From Metabacillus litoralis (lineage in GTDB: Bacteria > Bacillota > Bacilli > Bacillales > Bacillaceae): DNA of 64,000 nucleotides. The notes under the pieces were generated by a model. That model saw nothing but the letters and a program-made list of their open reading frames with translations, was not told where the DNA came from and searched no databases. Within the stretch, counting starts at the first letter, position 1. Each line of letters opens with the position of its first letter. The stretch lies in NCBI RefSeq assembly GCF_020524045.1, contig NZ_JAIVKL010000002.1, positions 372,001 to 436,000 of the forward strand, in the 5' to 3' direction. The position numbers and the translations under genes are program-made. Of this stretch, positions 1 to 8,497 are shown piece by piece.

Positions 1-62
1 CTAAAGGGACTTCAATCCGATTGTTCATAACATACGTGTTGATAAATGAGTTCTCTAAGAGC

Positions 63-872
63 TTATTCCATTTTACTGTCAATAACTCCCTCTAAAAAGG
101 ACTGTAATACCTCAACCAGTTTATCAGGTTGTTCTAACATTGACATATGGCCAGAATTCTCTATAACTGCTTGATGCATATTATCATTTTCAACAGAAAA
201 TGTTCGTTCTTGTGGAATAATCTCGTCATCACTTCCTGCAACTAGGAGAATAGGGACGATGAGATCTTGGAGGACTTCATTTCTATTAGGCCTATTTTTC
301 ATCGCATTAAGAGCACCAATCGCACCAAATTCTGATGTTCCATATCCAATATTTTTCACAAGTTTTACTTGATACTCAAGTTCTTCTCTATTTGTCATAG
401 AGAAAAGGTTTGGTACAAGTTCATCTATAAAAGGCTTAATACCGTTTTTCGTTATTTTTTGAATACCATTCTCTCTATTCTCTTTGGCTTCAGTTGTATC
501 TGGTAAAGCAGTAGAGTGAACTAAAGATAATCCACATAATTTATCAGGATATTTCTCTGCAAAAGCGAGACTAATGTACCCTCCTAATGAGTGACCAATA
601 AGAGTTGCTCTTTCAATTCTAAGTGATGTTAAGAGTGATGAAATATCATCTGCAAAGTCTGTTATTTCAAAATCATTCTTTGGAGTACTTGAATCACCAT
701 GACCTCGTAAATCTACAGTAAGAACTCTATTTTTCTTCACTAAATGTGGAACGATGTATTTCCAATAATGGGAATCACCACAAAAGCCATGAATCAACAC
801 AACACAGTGACCTACACCTTGGTCAGTGTATGAAATCATATTTTCCCCTACATTATGTGTATAACGTTCCAT
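63..872 (-). CDS. alpha/beta hydrolase
   Basis: Predicted 269-residue cytosolic alpha/beta-fold hydrolase. The oxyanion-hole motif HGF is at residues 28-30, the nucleophile elbow GHSLGG puts the catalytic Ser at 95, an acid candidate lies in AGSDDEI near 214, and the His in SGHM near 243. No signal peptide is visible. The ATG has a GGAGGG ribosome site 6 bases upstream. The substrate cannot be read from the sequence; this family covers esterases, lactonases, C-C hydrolases and haloperoxidase-like proteins. It is followed by the window edge and preceded by a long AT-rich gap, so it is probably monocistronic. Confidence 0.88.
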   Translation of the reverse strand: MERYTHNVGENMISYTDQGVGHCVVLIHGFCGDSHYWKYIVPHLVKKNRVLTVDLRGHGDSSTPKNDFEITDFADDISSLLTSLRIERATLIGHSLGGYISLAFAEKYPDKLCGLSLVHSTALPDTTEAKENRENGIQKITKNGIKPFIDELVPNLFSMTNREELEYQVKLVKNIGYGTSEFGAIGALNAMKNRPNRNEVLQDLIVPILLVAGSDDEIIPQERTFSVENDNMHQAVIENSGHMSMLEQPDKLVEVLQSFLEGVIDSKME

Positions 873-1051
873 CGTTTACCCTCCGAGTTCAGAATGTAGA
901 ATTTAGTATATCAATGGTAATCGTAACAAACATTGACAACGAACTCAAATATTAGTTACGAAATTCAGAAGAATTTTTAAAAAACAAAATTAATTCTGTT
1001 AAACACTTGAAAGCTAAAAAGAAAGAAGTCATCTTTTTTTAACTGTAAAAA

Positions 1052-1177
1052 TTATTCACTATCTTGTGTTGTATTAAAAAACAATTCTTCTTTTTTACTT
1101 TCCGTATTCTTTTTATTTTTATCTTTACCCATTTTACCATCTGATTCATAGCTAAGTTTTCTTATAGATTTTTTCAA
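1052..1177 (-). CDS. small charged protein (41 aa), TTG start
   Basis: Short reading frame not long enough for usual gene callers. A TTG start is preceded by AGGGG with 8 bases spacing, and the frame runs 41 residues to TAA. The product is rich in Lys, Asn and Glu (KDKNKKN followed by ESKKEE) with no membrane segment, a composition common among tiny Bacillus proteins. I do not recognise the family. The support is the ribosome site plus the composition only; it could be chance in an AT-rich gap. Confidence 0.35.
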   Translation of the reverse strand: MKKSIRKLSYESDGKMGKDKNKKNTESKKEELFFNTTQDSE

Positions 1178-1480
1178 TTACTTTGCCCCTCTACATAATA
1201 TTCATCTTCATTCTGTCCATTCAAATAAAAAATTATGTAAAAAATACTAGTGACTACAGATATGTATTTTTAATTATAAAGGACCATTCCTCCTATTATT
1301 CATATAAAAATATGTAAATAACATTAATATGTTTTTAATAAATTATAAATTTTTAAAGAAAATGTATCGTTTTTGTAAAAAGAGGTTTTTCTCCGATTTT
1401 TTCCATTATTATTATGTTATACCAGAATTTAAAACACTGGTTATATAAAGATACTTAATCGTTACATGGGAGGAATAACA
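1178..1480. other. AT-rich gap with no recognised gene
   Basis: About 300 bases, very AT-rich, between the tiny minus-strand frame and the lipoprotein gene. It presumably carries the promoter of the lipoprotein at 1481, but no convincing hexamer pair stands out. Nothing else was recognised. Confidence 0.4.
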
Positions 1481-1648
1481 ATGAACAAAAGCTTATTATT
1501 AAAAGTAGGAGCTTCATTACTTGCTGTATTCTTAATGGCTGCATGTAACAACACGGATGATACTGAACAAGAAGACACAAACGTTGAAGAAACAGAAGAG
1601 GGCACTGAAGAGGGTTCTGAAGAGGGCACTGAAGAAGAAGCTGAATAA
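1481..1648 (+). CDS. small acidic lipoprotein
   Basis: A 55-residue secreted lipoprotein. The N-terminus MNKSLLLK is followed by a hydrophobic stretch and a lipobox FLMAAC (Cys near 22), so the mature protein would start at this Cys and be lipid-anchored outside the membrane. The mature part is almost entirely Glu, Thr, Gly, Asp and Ser with a repeated EEG-T/S unit, encoded by near-perfect repeats of a 12-base unit. The ATG at 1481 has GGGAGG 7 bases upstream; an earlier in-frame ATG at 1466 lacks such a site. Function unknown. A hairpin terminator follows directly. Confidence 0.75.
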   Translation: MNKSLLLKVGASLLAVFLMAACNNTDDTEQEDTNVEETEEGTEEGSEEGTEEEAE

Positions 1649-1663
1649 TAAAAAGATACCGTT

Positions 1664-1697
1664 AAAAAATGAGAGGTTTTAAGCCTCTCATTTTCTT
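1664..1697. terminator. bidirectional intrinsic terminator
   Basis: Perfect 11-bp stem (aaaatgagagg with cctctcatttt, loop of 7) with T tracts on both sides. It separates the convergent lipoprotein gene and the small membrane protein gene. Confidence 0.8.
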
Positions 1698-1887
1698 AAT
1701 TATTTTTTTGTTTCTCATCCTTAACATGCCACAAATAGATTGAAACACTTAAAAACAATGTACTATAAGCAATATTTAAATAAACCTCATCCATATTTTC
1801 AGCAACAAGTTGTTGATACGCAATACTTCCAAAAACAATTGAAATAAGAATAGCAACAAGACTAAATATAAACAATTTATTTTTCAT
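1696..1887 (-). CDS. small two-helix membrane protein
   Basis: A 63-residue protein with two hydrophobic segments, about residues 4-25 and 34-54, and a short charged C-terminal tail (KDEKQKNN). The ATG at 1887 follows a GGGGGAA ribosome site; an upstream in-frame ATG (1905) overlaps that site and is unlikely. No recognised domain. It lies 44 bases downstream of the HtrA-like protease gene on the same strand, so it may be the last gene of that operon. Confidence 0.6.
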   Translation of the reverse strand: MKNKLFIFSLVAILISIVFGSIAYQQLVAENMDEVYLNIAYSTLFLSVSIYLWHVKDEKQKNN

Positions 1888-1931
1888 TATTAAGTTCCCC
1901 CACATACGTTTTCTACAATCGTAAAGCTTTT

Positions 1932-3044
1932 TTATTTCTCTGACATAATCTTGGCTTGGTCATTTTCGTAAGCAACAACAAATGTTCTGTTTTTTGTTTG
2001 TGTCTTATTTTCTCCAACATTATGCTCTTCTATAGATAAAACCGTTTCGACAAATACACGATCGTTTTTGTAATTAGTTGTTAATTCGTTAATCTTTATA
2101 GAATTAATATGCAAATACTGACGCCGAAATGTTTCATAATCAACATTTGATTGCCACTCACTACCTAATAGTGAATAAGCTGTAACAAAATCTCTAAAAT
2201 TTATGCTTTCTATAAAATAATTCACAAGATATTCAGAAGTTTCCAGCATTTTACTTTGATTTATTTGCGACGTAATATCCAACGAAGTAATTGATGGTAG
2301 ATTTCTCATAGGAGTCTCCGACCAACCATTTACTAATGGTAAAACAGTACTGATAGGAATACTAAAACCAATGCTCCCCTGTTCTATTCGTGCCGAATTA
2401 ATTCCAACAACATGTCCAGACTTACGATCTAATAAAGGACCACCACTGTTACCAGGTGCAATTGGGGCAGATATCTGATAGACATTTTCATAAAAATACG
2501 GTTCAACATTTAATTCTCTGTCCGTACCACTAATAATTCCTGTTGTAACAGTATTTTGAAAACCCAAAGGACTTCCTAATGCTAAAATTTCGTCACCGAT
2601 TTCAAGCTCTGTGCTTGGAGAGAGAGTCAATGGTTCAATATCTTTCAATCCTTCGACTCTAATTACTGCAATATCAGTTTCAGTGCTAATTCCAATCACT
2701 TCTCCATCATAACCTTTTGCATCTGTTGTGCGAACCTTTACAACAGATGTACCATCCACAACATGCGCATTTGTAATGATATCACCCTGTTCATTATATA
2801 AAAATCCAGATCCAACAGTCCCATCTTCCAATTCTACCATGACTACTTTCTTCTGGGATTCTCTAATAATTTCCTTTATTTCTGGAATGGTTTGATTATC
2901 GGTATCTTCATTATTGTGTTTAAGAATGGTTGATTCAGCATAAATACTTGAAGCTGTATAATCTTTAATATAAAAATAACCAAATACACCGATTAATAAA
3001 ATAAGAAGGGATACTATTATGCTAAAAATCAATTTTTTATCCAT
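1932..3044 (-). CDS. membrane-anchored HtrA-like trypsin-fold serine protease, no PDZ domain
   Basis: A 370-residue protein with an N-terminal membrane anchor (about residues 5-26) and an extracytoplasmic trypsin-like domain. The catalytic triad is visible: His94 in TNAHVVDG, Asp124 in TDIAVI, Ser200 in PGNSGGP. HtrA/DegP proteins usually have a PDZ domain after the protease; here, after about residue 240, there is instead a region of about 120 residues resembling a small NTF2-like or accessory fold. It starts 3 bases after the stop of the zinc-ribbon gene (ATG with AAAGGA upstream), so the two are almost certainly cotranscribed and probably act in one envelope quality-control or sensing function. 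Substrate unknown. Confidence 0.85.
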   Translation of the reverse strand: MDKKLIFSIIVSLLILLIGVFGYFYIKDYTASSIYAESTILKHNNEDTDNQTIPEIKEIIRESQKKVVMVELEDGTVGSGFLYNEQGDIITNAHVVDGTSVVKVRTTDAKGYDGEVIGISTETDIAVIRVEGLKDIEPLTLSPSTELEIGDEILALGSPLGFQNTVTTGIISGTDRELNVEPYFYENVYQISAPIAPGNSGGPLLDRKSGHVVGINSARIEQGSIGFSIPISTVLPLVNGWSETPMRNLPSITSLDITSQINQSKMLETSEYLVNYFIESINFRDFVTAYSLLGSEWQSNVDYETFRRQYLHINSIKINELTTNYKNDRVFVETVLSIEEHNVGENKTQTKNRTFVVAYENDQAKIMSEK

Positions 3045-3047
3045 ATT

Positions 3048-4202
3048 TTATCCTTTCTTCTCCTCTAATAACCATGAGATCTTTGTAATCTCTACCTTTG
3101 CATCATTTTTTGTAGAATAGGTAACATGTTCAAATTCACCTGTTTCTCCTGGATCTAGTTTATTTGGAAACACATTTGTTTTCCCTTTTTCAAGTATTAC
3201 TCCATCTTTATCTGTTACAAAAAACTCAACTAGAATAGAATGAACAGTTTCAGTACCATTGTTCTTAACCGTACCATTCATATAAGCATCACCAAATTTA
3301 TCTACCTTAAAATCTAAACCTGTCAATTCAACTGCTTTAGTTAAATTTAGTTGTTCTTCTTGCTTTGCTGCTAACATTGCCTTATCGATTCGTTCTTGTT
3401 GAGCTTTTTCAAACGAAGCTTTTTCCTCTATTATTCTTTCTTTTAAAGATATGAGCTTCTCATTGTTAACCACATACTGAAGTGCAGCATCTACTTGATA
3501 TAACGCTTGGTTAAAATGATTATTTTCTAAGTTTTTTTCTGCTTCAGTAGAGCTTAAAATCACCATTTTGGTGTATATTTGTTGTTTTAATTCAGATGCT
3601 TCCTTTAAGTCTAAAGAGTATATCGTTGATAATTTTTCTGCTAACTGATTAATCGTAGATAATTTATTTATCTCTTCCTTTATTTCTCCTATTTTTACAC
3701 TGGATTCAACTTGTTCAATTTCATGAGTAAGTTTTGCATATAGAGGTGATTCATTTTTATCTACTTGACGCTTTAATAAATTGATTTCTTTTTGAGCAGC
3801 TTCAAAATGCTCGTCCATAATTTTTTGTTCAACTTCATTTAGATCATCATTTAATTCAAGGACAGATTCTATCATTTTCTTTTCTTCTAATAATATTTTG
3901 TAATTATTGCGATAGGCTATCGCATCATCAAGTAAACTAAGTGCTTTCTTATATTCCCCTGAAAGTGCAGCTCTTTCTGCTTTATCCTGGAATTTAAGAA
4001 CCTTTTCATTCACTTTAGATTCAAAATATTGAGTAGAAAATATAATAACTGCCACGATAATAGAGCTAATTATAGGAAGCATAAACGAAAGAATATTTAT
4101 TTTTCTTTTTTTCGAAGTATCCATGTTTAGCTTTTTTCCACATTGAGAACAATAATTTGCATTGTTTTCAATGTTATTTGTTCCACAGTTCGGACAAAAC
4201 AA
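3048..4202 (-). CDS. zinc-ribbon membrane protein with coiled coil and C-terminal FxLYD-like domain
   Basis: A 384-residue protein. An N-terminal zinc ribbon has Cys 3, 6, 18 and 21 (CPNC and CSQC); a single membrane helix follows at about 34-57; then a long Lys/Glu-rich helical region of about 220 residues, likely coiled coil or repeat hairpins; the C-terminal 80 residues resemble an FxLYD beta domain (GxVxNNGTE..., VEFFVTDKDG). The topology would put the ribbon inside and the rest outside. The start is TTG at 4202 with GGAGG 7 bases upstream, and the next codons encode the first Cys pair. It is the first gene of an operon with the HtrA-like protease. A TcaA-like role is possible by architecture only. 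Confidence 0.8.
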   Translation of the reverse strand: MFCPNCGTNNIENNANYCSQCGKKLNMDTSKKRKINILSFMLPIISSIIVAVIIFSTQYFESKVNEKVLKFQDKAERAALSGEYKKALSLLDDAIAYRNNYKILLEEKKMIESVLELNDDLNEVEQKIMDEHFEAAQKEINLLKRQVDKNESPLYAKLTHEIEQVESSVKIGEIKEEINKLSTINQLAEKLSTIYSLDLKEASELKQQIYTKMVILSSTEAEKNLENNHFNQALYQVDAALQYVVNNEKLISLKERIIEEKASFEKAQQERIDKAMLAAKQEEQLNLTKAVELTGLDFKVDKFGDAYMNGTVKNNGTETVHSILVEFFVTDKDGVILEKGKTNVFPNKLDPGETGEFEHVTYSTKNDAKVEITKISWLLEEKKG

Positions 4203-4389
4203 TAGAATACCTCCTTTTTTCTATTTTTCCATAGTTAAGGAGAATAATTGTTATATACCCTTATTTTAAATTTACTATCATCATATGATTTCGACATACT
4301 ATTTTATTAGTATACATGTTTCGTGCATTTCATTCTAGACATTCGATAGAGGGTAATTCGTACCATTTTATACAATATAACAACAAAAC

Positions 4390-4431
4390 AAAAGGAAAGA
4401 GTCCAACAAAATGAATGTTAGACCCTCTATT
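4390..4431 (-). terminator. intrinsic terminator of ypmR-ypmS
   Basis: Hairpin just after the ypmS stop: gagggtctaac pairs with gttggactcttt, followed on the minus strand by a T-rich run. Confidence 0.65.
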
Positions 4432-4440
4432 ATGTCAAAA

Positions 4441-5022
4441 TTAAGGCATAGGAACATACAAAGTAAACGTTATATCATCTTTTTTTAAATTAAAACTCTC
4501 AGCTCTAGCGCTTAAACCATTTTTAAATGTTAACTCATCTAAATATATGTCAATTACCTTTTCACTTGAATCAATCACAACATAGCTGGGTAACTCATAA
4601 TAAGTATTCATGTATTTTAATACATATGAAACAGGTAATTGTAATTGACCAATAGACATCTCTTTTACATGTAATTGTACATTTCCATCTTTCTTTACGG
4701 TAGGTTCTAAAATTAACTTCATATTTATATCTTTATTAAATGCTTTAACACTTCCATACACATTGACTTCATCTTCTAACTCAACAGTATAATTAAGGTT
4801 TTCTTGATCAGCTTCCTCTTCTAAATAACGATTAATTAGACTTGTTAAATGATCTTTTTGTGTACTAATTAAAAATGGTACTGTTGCATCAGATTCAATT
4901 TCCTGTGGCTTCTCTACTGTATGATTCCGATCAGTTGGACTAAATAGAAACACCAGAAATACAATTAGTATAAATAAATTTAAGCCTAATAAAATTAAAA
5001 AAGATAATTTCCATTTTTTCAT
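4441..5022 (-). CDS. ypmS: YpmS family membrane-anchored protein (DUF2140-like)
   Basis: A 193-residue protein with an N-terminal membrane helix (about residues 7-28) and an extracytoplasmic domain without Cys. The pairing with a GDSL hydrolase (YpmR) 7 bases upstream, and the neighbouring Sco1 gene, match the B. subtilis ypmQ-ypmR-ypmS cluster. Features of the family include a YVLKYMN-type motif and the segment SARAESFNLKKDDI near the C-terminus. Biochemical role not established. The ATG has an AGAGTGA site upstream. The identification rests on family memory and synteny. Confidence 0.82.
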   Translation of the reverse strand: MKKWKLSFLILLGLNLFILIVFLVFLFSPTDRNHTVEKPQEIESDATVPFLISTQKDHLTSLINRYLEEEADQENLNYTVELEDEVNVYGSVKAFNKDINMKLILEPTVKKDGNVQLHVKEMSIGQLQLPVSYVLKYMNTYYELPSYVVIDSSEKVIDIYLDELTFKNGLSARAESFNLKKDDITFTLYVPMP

Positions 5023-5029
5023 TTTTAAA

Positions 5030-5839
5030 TCACTCTTTTCTACCTATTGAATCTGTATTAGTTAATTCTGTATTTTTTAAGCTTTCATAAATTCTATCTG
5101 CCATTAAAGAATACCCGATTTCGTTCGGATGAAACTCATCTTTATAGAGAAGTTTCCCATTTGTTGTAGTTGAGAAAATATCCGAAACAGAAACAAAAAC
5201 ACCATTTACGTCACTTAAGATTATTTCTTTCGAATCATTGTTCCATTCTTCCATAATTGTATCAATCTCTGTTATTTCTGGTAGCATATACTTAAATGGA
5301 TTATACAATCCAATATAGACAATTTTAGCAGAAGGGTTATAACTTCTGACCGTTGTTAGAATGCTCTCAAATCGTTTTTTGTAGTTTTTTTGCTCTTGAC
5401 GAAAAGGTTCAAAATCCAAAGAGAAAATATTTTTTCGAACAACATTCATTATGTCATTTCCACCAATCGTCATAACAATAATGTCTGCTTCTTTAATACC
5501 ATTAATTACTTCTTTATCCTTGAGTTTTTTTTGCAGATTACTTGTTTTATGACCTTTCACTCCAAAATTCATCACATTAACTTCTTTAATATTATCTTGC
5601 GTTTCTAACTTTTCAGTTATTCTCCCAAAATAACCGCCCAATTTTGCTTCATCCCCGACACCTTTTGTTAAAGAATCACCAATCCCAACCATATTAATTG
5701 TTTTTGGTATAAAATCTTCTGCTGGTTGATTCTTCAACGCTAAAGAAACTGACTTTGAGCTAAGGCTAGTGCTTACATCTGATTGACATCCGCACATTGT
5801 CAAAAGTATTATACTGTTCACAATAAAGTTACGTATCAC
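5030..5839 (-). CDS. ypmR: GDSL/SGNH-family lipase or esterase, probable lipoprotein (YpmR)
   Basis: A 269-residue SGNH hydrolase. Block I is GIGDSLTKG (nucleophile Ser near 58), block III GGNDIM, and block V DEFHPNEIGY with the Asp and His of the catalytic set. The N-terminus is a signal sequence ending in a Cys-rich LLTMCGC, compatible with lipidation. The in-frame TTG at 5842 overlaps the AAGGTGA ribosome site, so the GTG at 5839 is the better start. First gene of a two-gene operon with ypmS. Family members hydrolyse acyl esters of small or envelope-linked substrates; the actual substrate is unknown. Confidence 0.85.
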   Translation of the reverse strand: MIRNFIVNSIILLTMCGCQSDVSTSLSSKSVSLALKNQPAEDFIPKTINMVGIGDSLTKGVGDEAKLGGYFGRITEKLETQDNIKEVNVMNFGVKGHKTSNLQKKLKDKEVINGIKEADIIVMTIGGNDIMNVVRKNIFSLDFEPFRQEQKNYKKRFESILTTVRSYNPSAKIVYIGLYNPFKYMLPEITEIDTIMEEWNNDSKEIILSDVNGVFVSVSDIFSTTTNGKLLYKDEFHPNEIGYSLMADRIYESLKNTELTNTDSIGRKE

Positions 5840-5981
5840 CAAATCACCTTCGATCTATATAAATATTAGTTAGTGAGGTAGCTACTTTTTTATCTTACAA
5901 ATATTTCTACTAACAATTTATTCTTATTTCCCTTATAAGAATACAGTAATGATATAAGGAAAGAAGATCATACTTAAATTT

Positions 5982-6421
5982 ATGACTATTAAAAGCTCAA
6001 TGTTGATTTTTAGTACTTTTCATAGCTATTCTGAAAGATTGTTGCTAGTTGCCCAAATATTGCAGTTTAAATATTGTTCTTATTGCATAATAAGTACTAT
6101 TCTATTAAGAAAAGATGCCACCCTGTATGATAATGTTAGTCAACAAAGTTTACGAAAAAAATCTATTAATTAGACTATGTTAAAGCTTGATGTTGATTTT
6201 TAGCACTTTGTTGATTGGAGTGAAAGACATGAGTCTCCTGCGGGAGAGCGTGTCAAAGGGAAAACCCACAGGAGCTTGCGCCGAGGAGGCTTCCGGACCT
6301 AGGAAGAATCGCCCTTTGAAAATGCCGGTAGTTTGGCTTTTTCATTATTCTTCCCTAGGAAAAAAGGAATGCCAAAATAAATTGCTAAATTTAAAAGTTT
6401 ATAAAAATTCATTTTAACAAT
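5982..6421. repeat. composite of decayed family A and family C repeat elements
   Basis: Three pieces lie side by side. A partial family A end is at 5982-6010 (tgttgatttttag). A family C element runs from 6018 (tctgaaagattgttgct) to about 6165, where an imperfect inverted end (tagtcaacaaag) occurs. A fuller family A element runs from 6173 (gactatgttaaagcttgatg) through a GC-rich core (gagtctcctgcgggagag, 6230-6320) to a weak inverted end near 6421. Open frames inside are artefacts of the GC-rich core. The arrangement suggests a C element inserted into or beside an A element. Confidence 0.6.
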
Positions 6422-6474
6422 CATTTTGATAATTTGATACACCTTTAACAATTTTTATAAAATTTCGTATCTCT

Positions 6475-6508
6475 AAAAAAAGATTCCTTAGCTTAGGAAT
6501 CTTTTTTT
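6475..6508. terminator. intrinsic terminator downstream of the sco gene
   Basis: Stem aaagattcct / aggaatcttt with a short loop and T runs on both strands, 9 bases past the stop of the Sco1-like gene. Confidence 0.8.
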
Positions 6509-6516
6509 CATATATA

Positions 6517-7107
6517 TTAATTACTTAGTGATTTTATATCTTCGATTATCTGATCGTATGGTGTATCTGTAACTCCACTATAATCCTTCATAACAACACC
6601 ATTTTGATCTACAAGATAAAAGTTGGATACATGGATAACTTGATCACTATCTTGAGGTTTCTGAACAATCGTTTTGAAACTATCCATTGCAAACTCTTCA
6701 ATTTCTTTTTGCTCATAGCCCGTCAAAAAATACCAATCATCAAATGATATCGAATAATTTGAAGCAAATTCTTTTAACTTCTCTTTCGTATCGACTTCTG
6801 GATCTACACTGAAAGATACTACTTTAACGTCAAGTCCTTCCGCCTCTGCTCTTTTTTTTAATTCTTTCATATGAGCTGTCATTGGTGGACATACCGTTTC
6901 ACAATTTGTAAAGATAAAATCTGCAAGCCATATTTGTCCGCTTAAATCATCCAATGATACACGATCACCATCTTGATTGGTAAACTCAAAAGACTCTATT
7001 TCATAGTTTAGTGGATCCTTAATTTTAGCTGAAGTTCCACATGCAGTTACTGTAAAAACCATAAAAACAATAAGTAATAACAATGAACTTTTTTTTGTAT
7101 TTTTCAT
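6517..7107 (-). CDS. ypmQ: Sco1/SenC family copper-dependent assembly lipoprotein (YpmQ)
   Basis: A 196-residue thioredoxin-fold protein. The signal peptide ends in a lipobox VTAC (Cys23), so it should be anchored outside the membrane. The Sco copper motif CxxxC is present as CETVC (Cys69, Cys73) and the distal His ligand lies in IHVSNFYL. These are the three ligands used by BsSco (YpmQ) to bind copper, needed in B. subtilis for the CuA centre of cytochrome caa3 oxidase. The ATG has an AGAAGGGTG site upstream. It is monocistronic here, between ypmR and a nucleoside hydrolase gene. Confidence 0.9.
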   Translation of the reverse strand: MKNTKKSSLLLLIVFMVFTVTACGTSAKIKDPLNYEIESFEFTNQDGDRVSLDDLSGQIWLADFIFTNCETVCPPMTAHMKELKKRAEAEGLDVKVVSFSVDPEVDTKEKLKEFASNYSISFDDWYFLTGYEQKEIEEFAMDSFKTIVQKPQDSDQVIHVSNFYLVDQNGVVMKDYSGVTDTPYDQIIEDIKSLSN

Positions 7108-7208
7108 TTAAATTGCACCCTTCTTCAAACATCAACAATGAAAGTGTATCAAATTCATTATAAAATGAAAAGAATTACAGTGTGAAGGTTTTATGACTGT
7201 TTTATTGT

Positions 7209-8186
7209 CTAAGCTGTTCCACCATTTAAAAACGTATTAAAAACATCTTTAACAAAAAATTCATAATTAAATTTTATTGCGATCGTATGGACTGGATAAT
7301 CTGCCAATTCCTGAAATGGTCGAAAATCTCCAATACTTACTCCTCTTCCTTCTCCACTTTCTGTAATAATATCAACTGGTTTTTCGATAAATTCGAATGA
7401 ATTCATGTTAGTAACAGCCCATAATGTTAACAAATCATGTAGAGGTCCTCCTAATATTGATGGATCTCTGCTTTTATACCAATTTGTATAATATGTAATC
7501 ATCGGCTTTAATAACATACCTACCGAATCATTTCTTTTTCGAAACATAGTATCTAATTCATTAATCGTTTCAGTAGGTAGTATGGCATAATTCGTTACAT
7601 TTAGAGGAAAAATTCTTGCGTTTTTAACATATTTAAGAACAAGATTTGCCGCAAAGTGATCACTATAAAAATTTGCCTCAGCTAATGGTGAAGCATTACC
7701 AGGATAAAGGAAGCTACCACCCATTATATAAATGTTTTTCACAGCTGAAAGTATATTTGGATATAAAACAACCGCTGTTGCAAGCGATGTAAGTCTCCCA
7801 AGGTTTACAATCGTTAATTCATCTTTATATTGACTAATTATCTTTAATATTTCGTAAAAATTCTCAAATTCGGTCGTTTGTGTTGTTGGTATATCTGGAG
7901 TAATTGGTCCGAGGCCGTATTCTCCATGTATTTCAGGAAAATATGTTGGTAGTTCTCCTGTTAGTGGACGCTCAGCACCACCGATTATTGGTATGTGAGT
8001 TAAGTTAGTCAATTTCTGAAGATATGTTGCAGAAGTTAAAGCATTTTCTTTTGATATATTTCCATAGTCAACAACAACACCAACTACTTCTATTTCTTCA
8101 CTATAATATGCAAATATTAAAGCAACGATATCATCAATACCAAAATCACCAATGAACAATACCTTTTTACCTATTTCCAACACCAC
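7209..8186 (-). CDS. inosine-uridine-type nucleoside hydrolase
   Basis: A 325-residue protein of the IU-nucleoside hydrolase fold. The N-terminal calcium-binding signature appears as IGDFGIDD (usual form DxDxGxDD) at about residues 12-19. A central segment with IMGGSF and ANFYSDHFAA resembles the usual NxxxDPEAA region, where the final acidic residue is here replaced by SDHFAA, and a late HDLL motif carries a ligand Asp. These enzymes split ribonucleosides into base and ribose. The first residue of the metal motif and the DPEA site differ from the consensus, so activity or specificity may differ. The start is uncertain: GTG 8186 or TTG 8180 near an AAAGGTGG site. Confidence 0.8.
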   Translation of the reverse strand: MVLEIGKKVLFIGDFGIDDIVALIFAYYSEEIEVVGVVVDYGNISKENALTSATYLQKLTNLTHIPIIGGAERPLTGELPTYFPEIHGEYGLGPITPDIPTTQTTEFENFYEILKIISQYKDELTIVNLGRLTSLATAVVLYPNILSAVKNIYIMGGSFLYPGNASPLAEANFYSDHFAANLVLKYVKNARIFPLNVTNYAILPTETINELDTMFRKRNDSVGMLLKPMITYYTNWYKSRDPSILGGPLHDLLTLWAVTNMNSFEFIEKPVDIITESGEGRGVSIGDFRPFQELADYPVHTIAIKFNYEFFVKDVFNTFLNGGTA

Positions 8187-8279
8187 CTTTTAAACATTCT
8201 CTTTATATTATATGATGTGGTTTTAATGTTATTTCAAATCAATATCATGAAAAAATATAAGGACACATTCTTAAAAAAT

Positions 8280-8448
8280 TTGGCTCTGTTAAAGTTTACT
8301 ATTGATTTCCCACTACAGGTCTTCACTTTTCCTCGGCCGGCCGTGAGCCATCGTATACTGCGCTCCCAAAAGGCCTCACTTTAACACGTTTCTATATTAA
8401 TTCACCTCCAAAAAAGTGCAATAATCAACATGAAGCATTAACATTGCC
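8280..8448. repeat. family A inverted-repeat element (decayed)
   Basis: The left end ggctctgttaaag...attgatttcccac is matched in inverted orientation by the right end gtgcaataatcaacatgaag...aacattgcc. The internal 100 bases hold a GC-rich palindrome around cggccggccg. No ORF. It fills the gap between the nucleoside hydrolase and DegV genes. Confidence 0.6.
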
Positions 8449-8466
8449 AAACGATAAAAAAACAAA

Positions 8467-8495
8467 ATAAAAAGGCCTGCAAATTGCAGCCCATT
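8467..8495 (-). terminator. intrinsic terminator of the degV-like gene
   Basis: On the minus strand ggctgcaa pairs with ttgcaggcc and is followed by a T run, 3 bases past the stop codon. Confidence 0.65.
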
Positions 8496-8497
8496 TA

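Noticed and set aside
6187..6417. Plus-strand frame of 76 residues
   Set aside because: It lies entirely within a GC-rich family A repeat core; no relative or ribosome site supports it.
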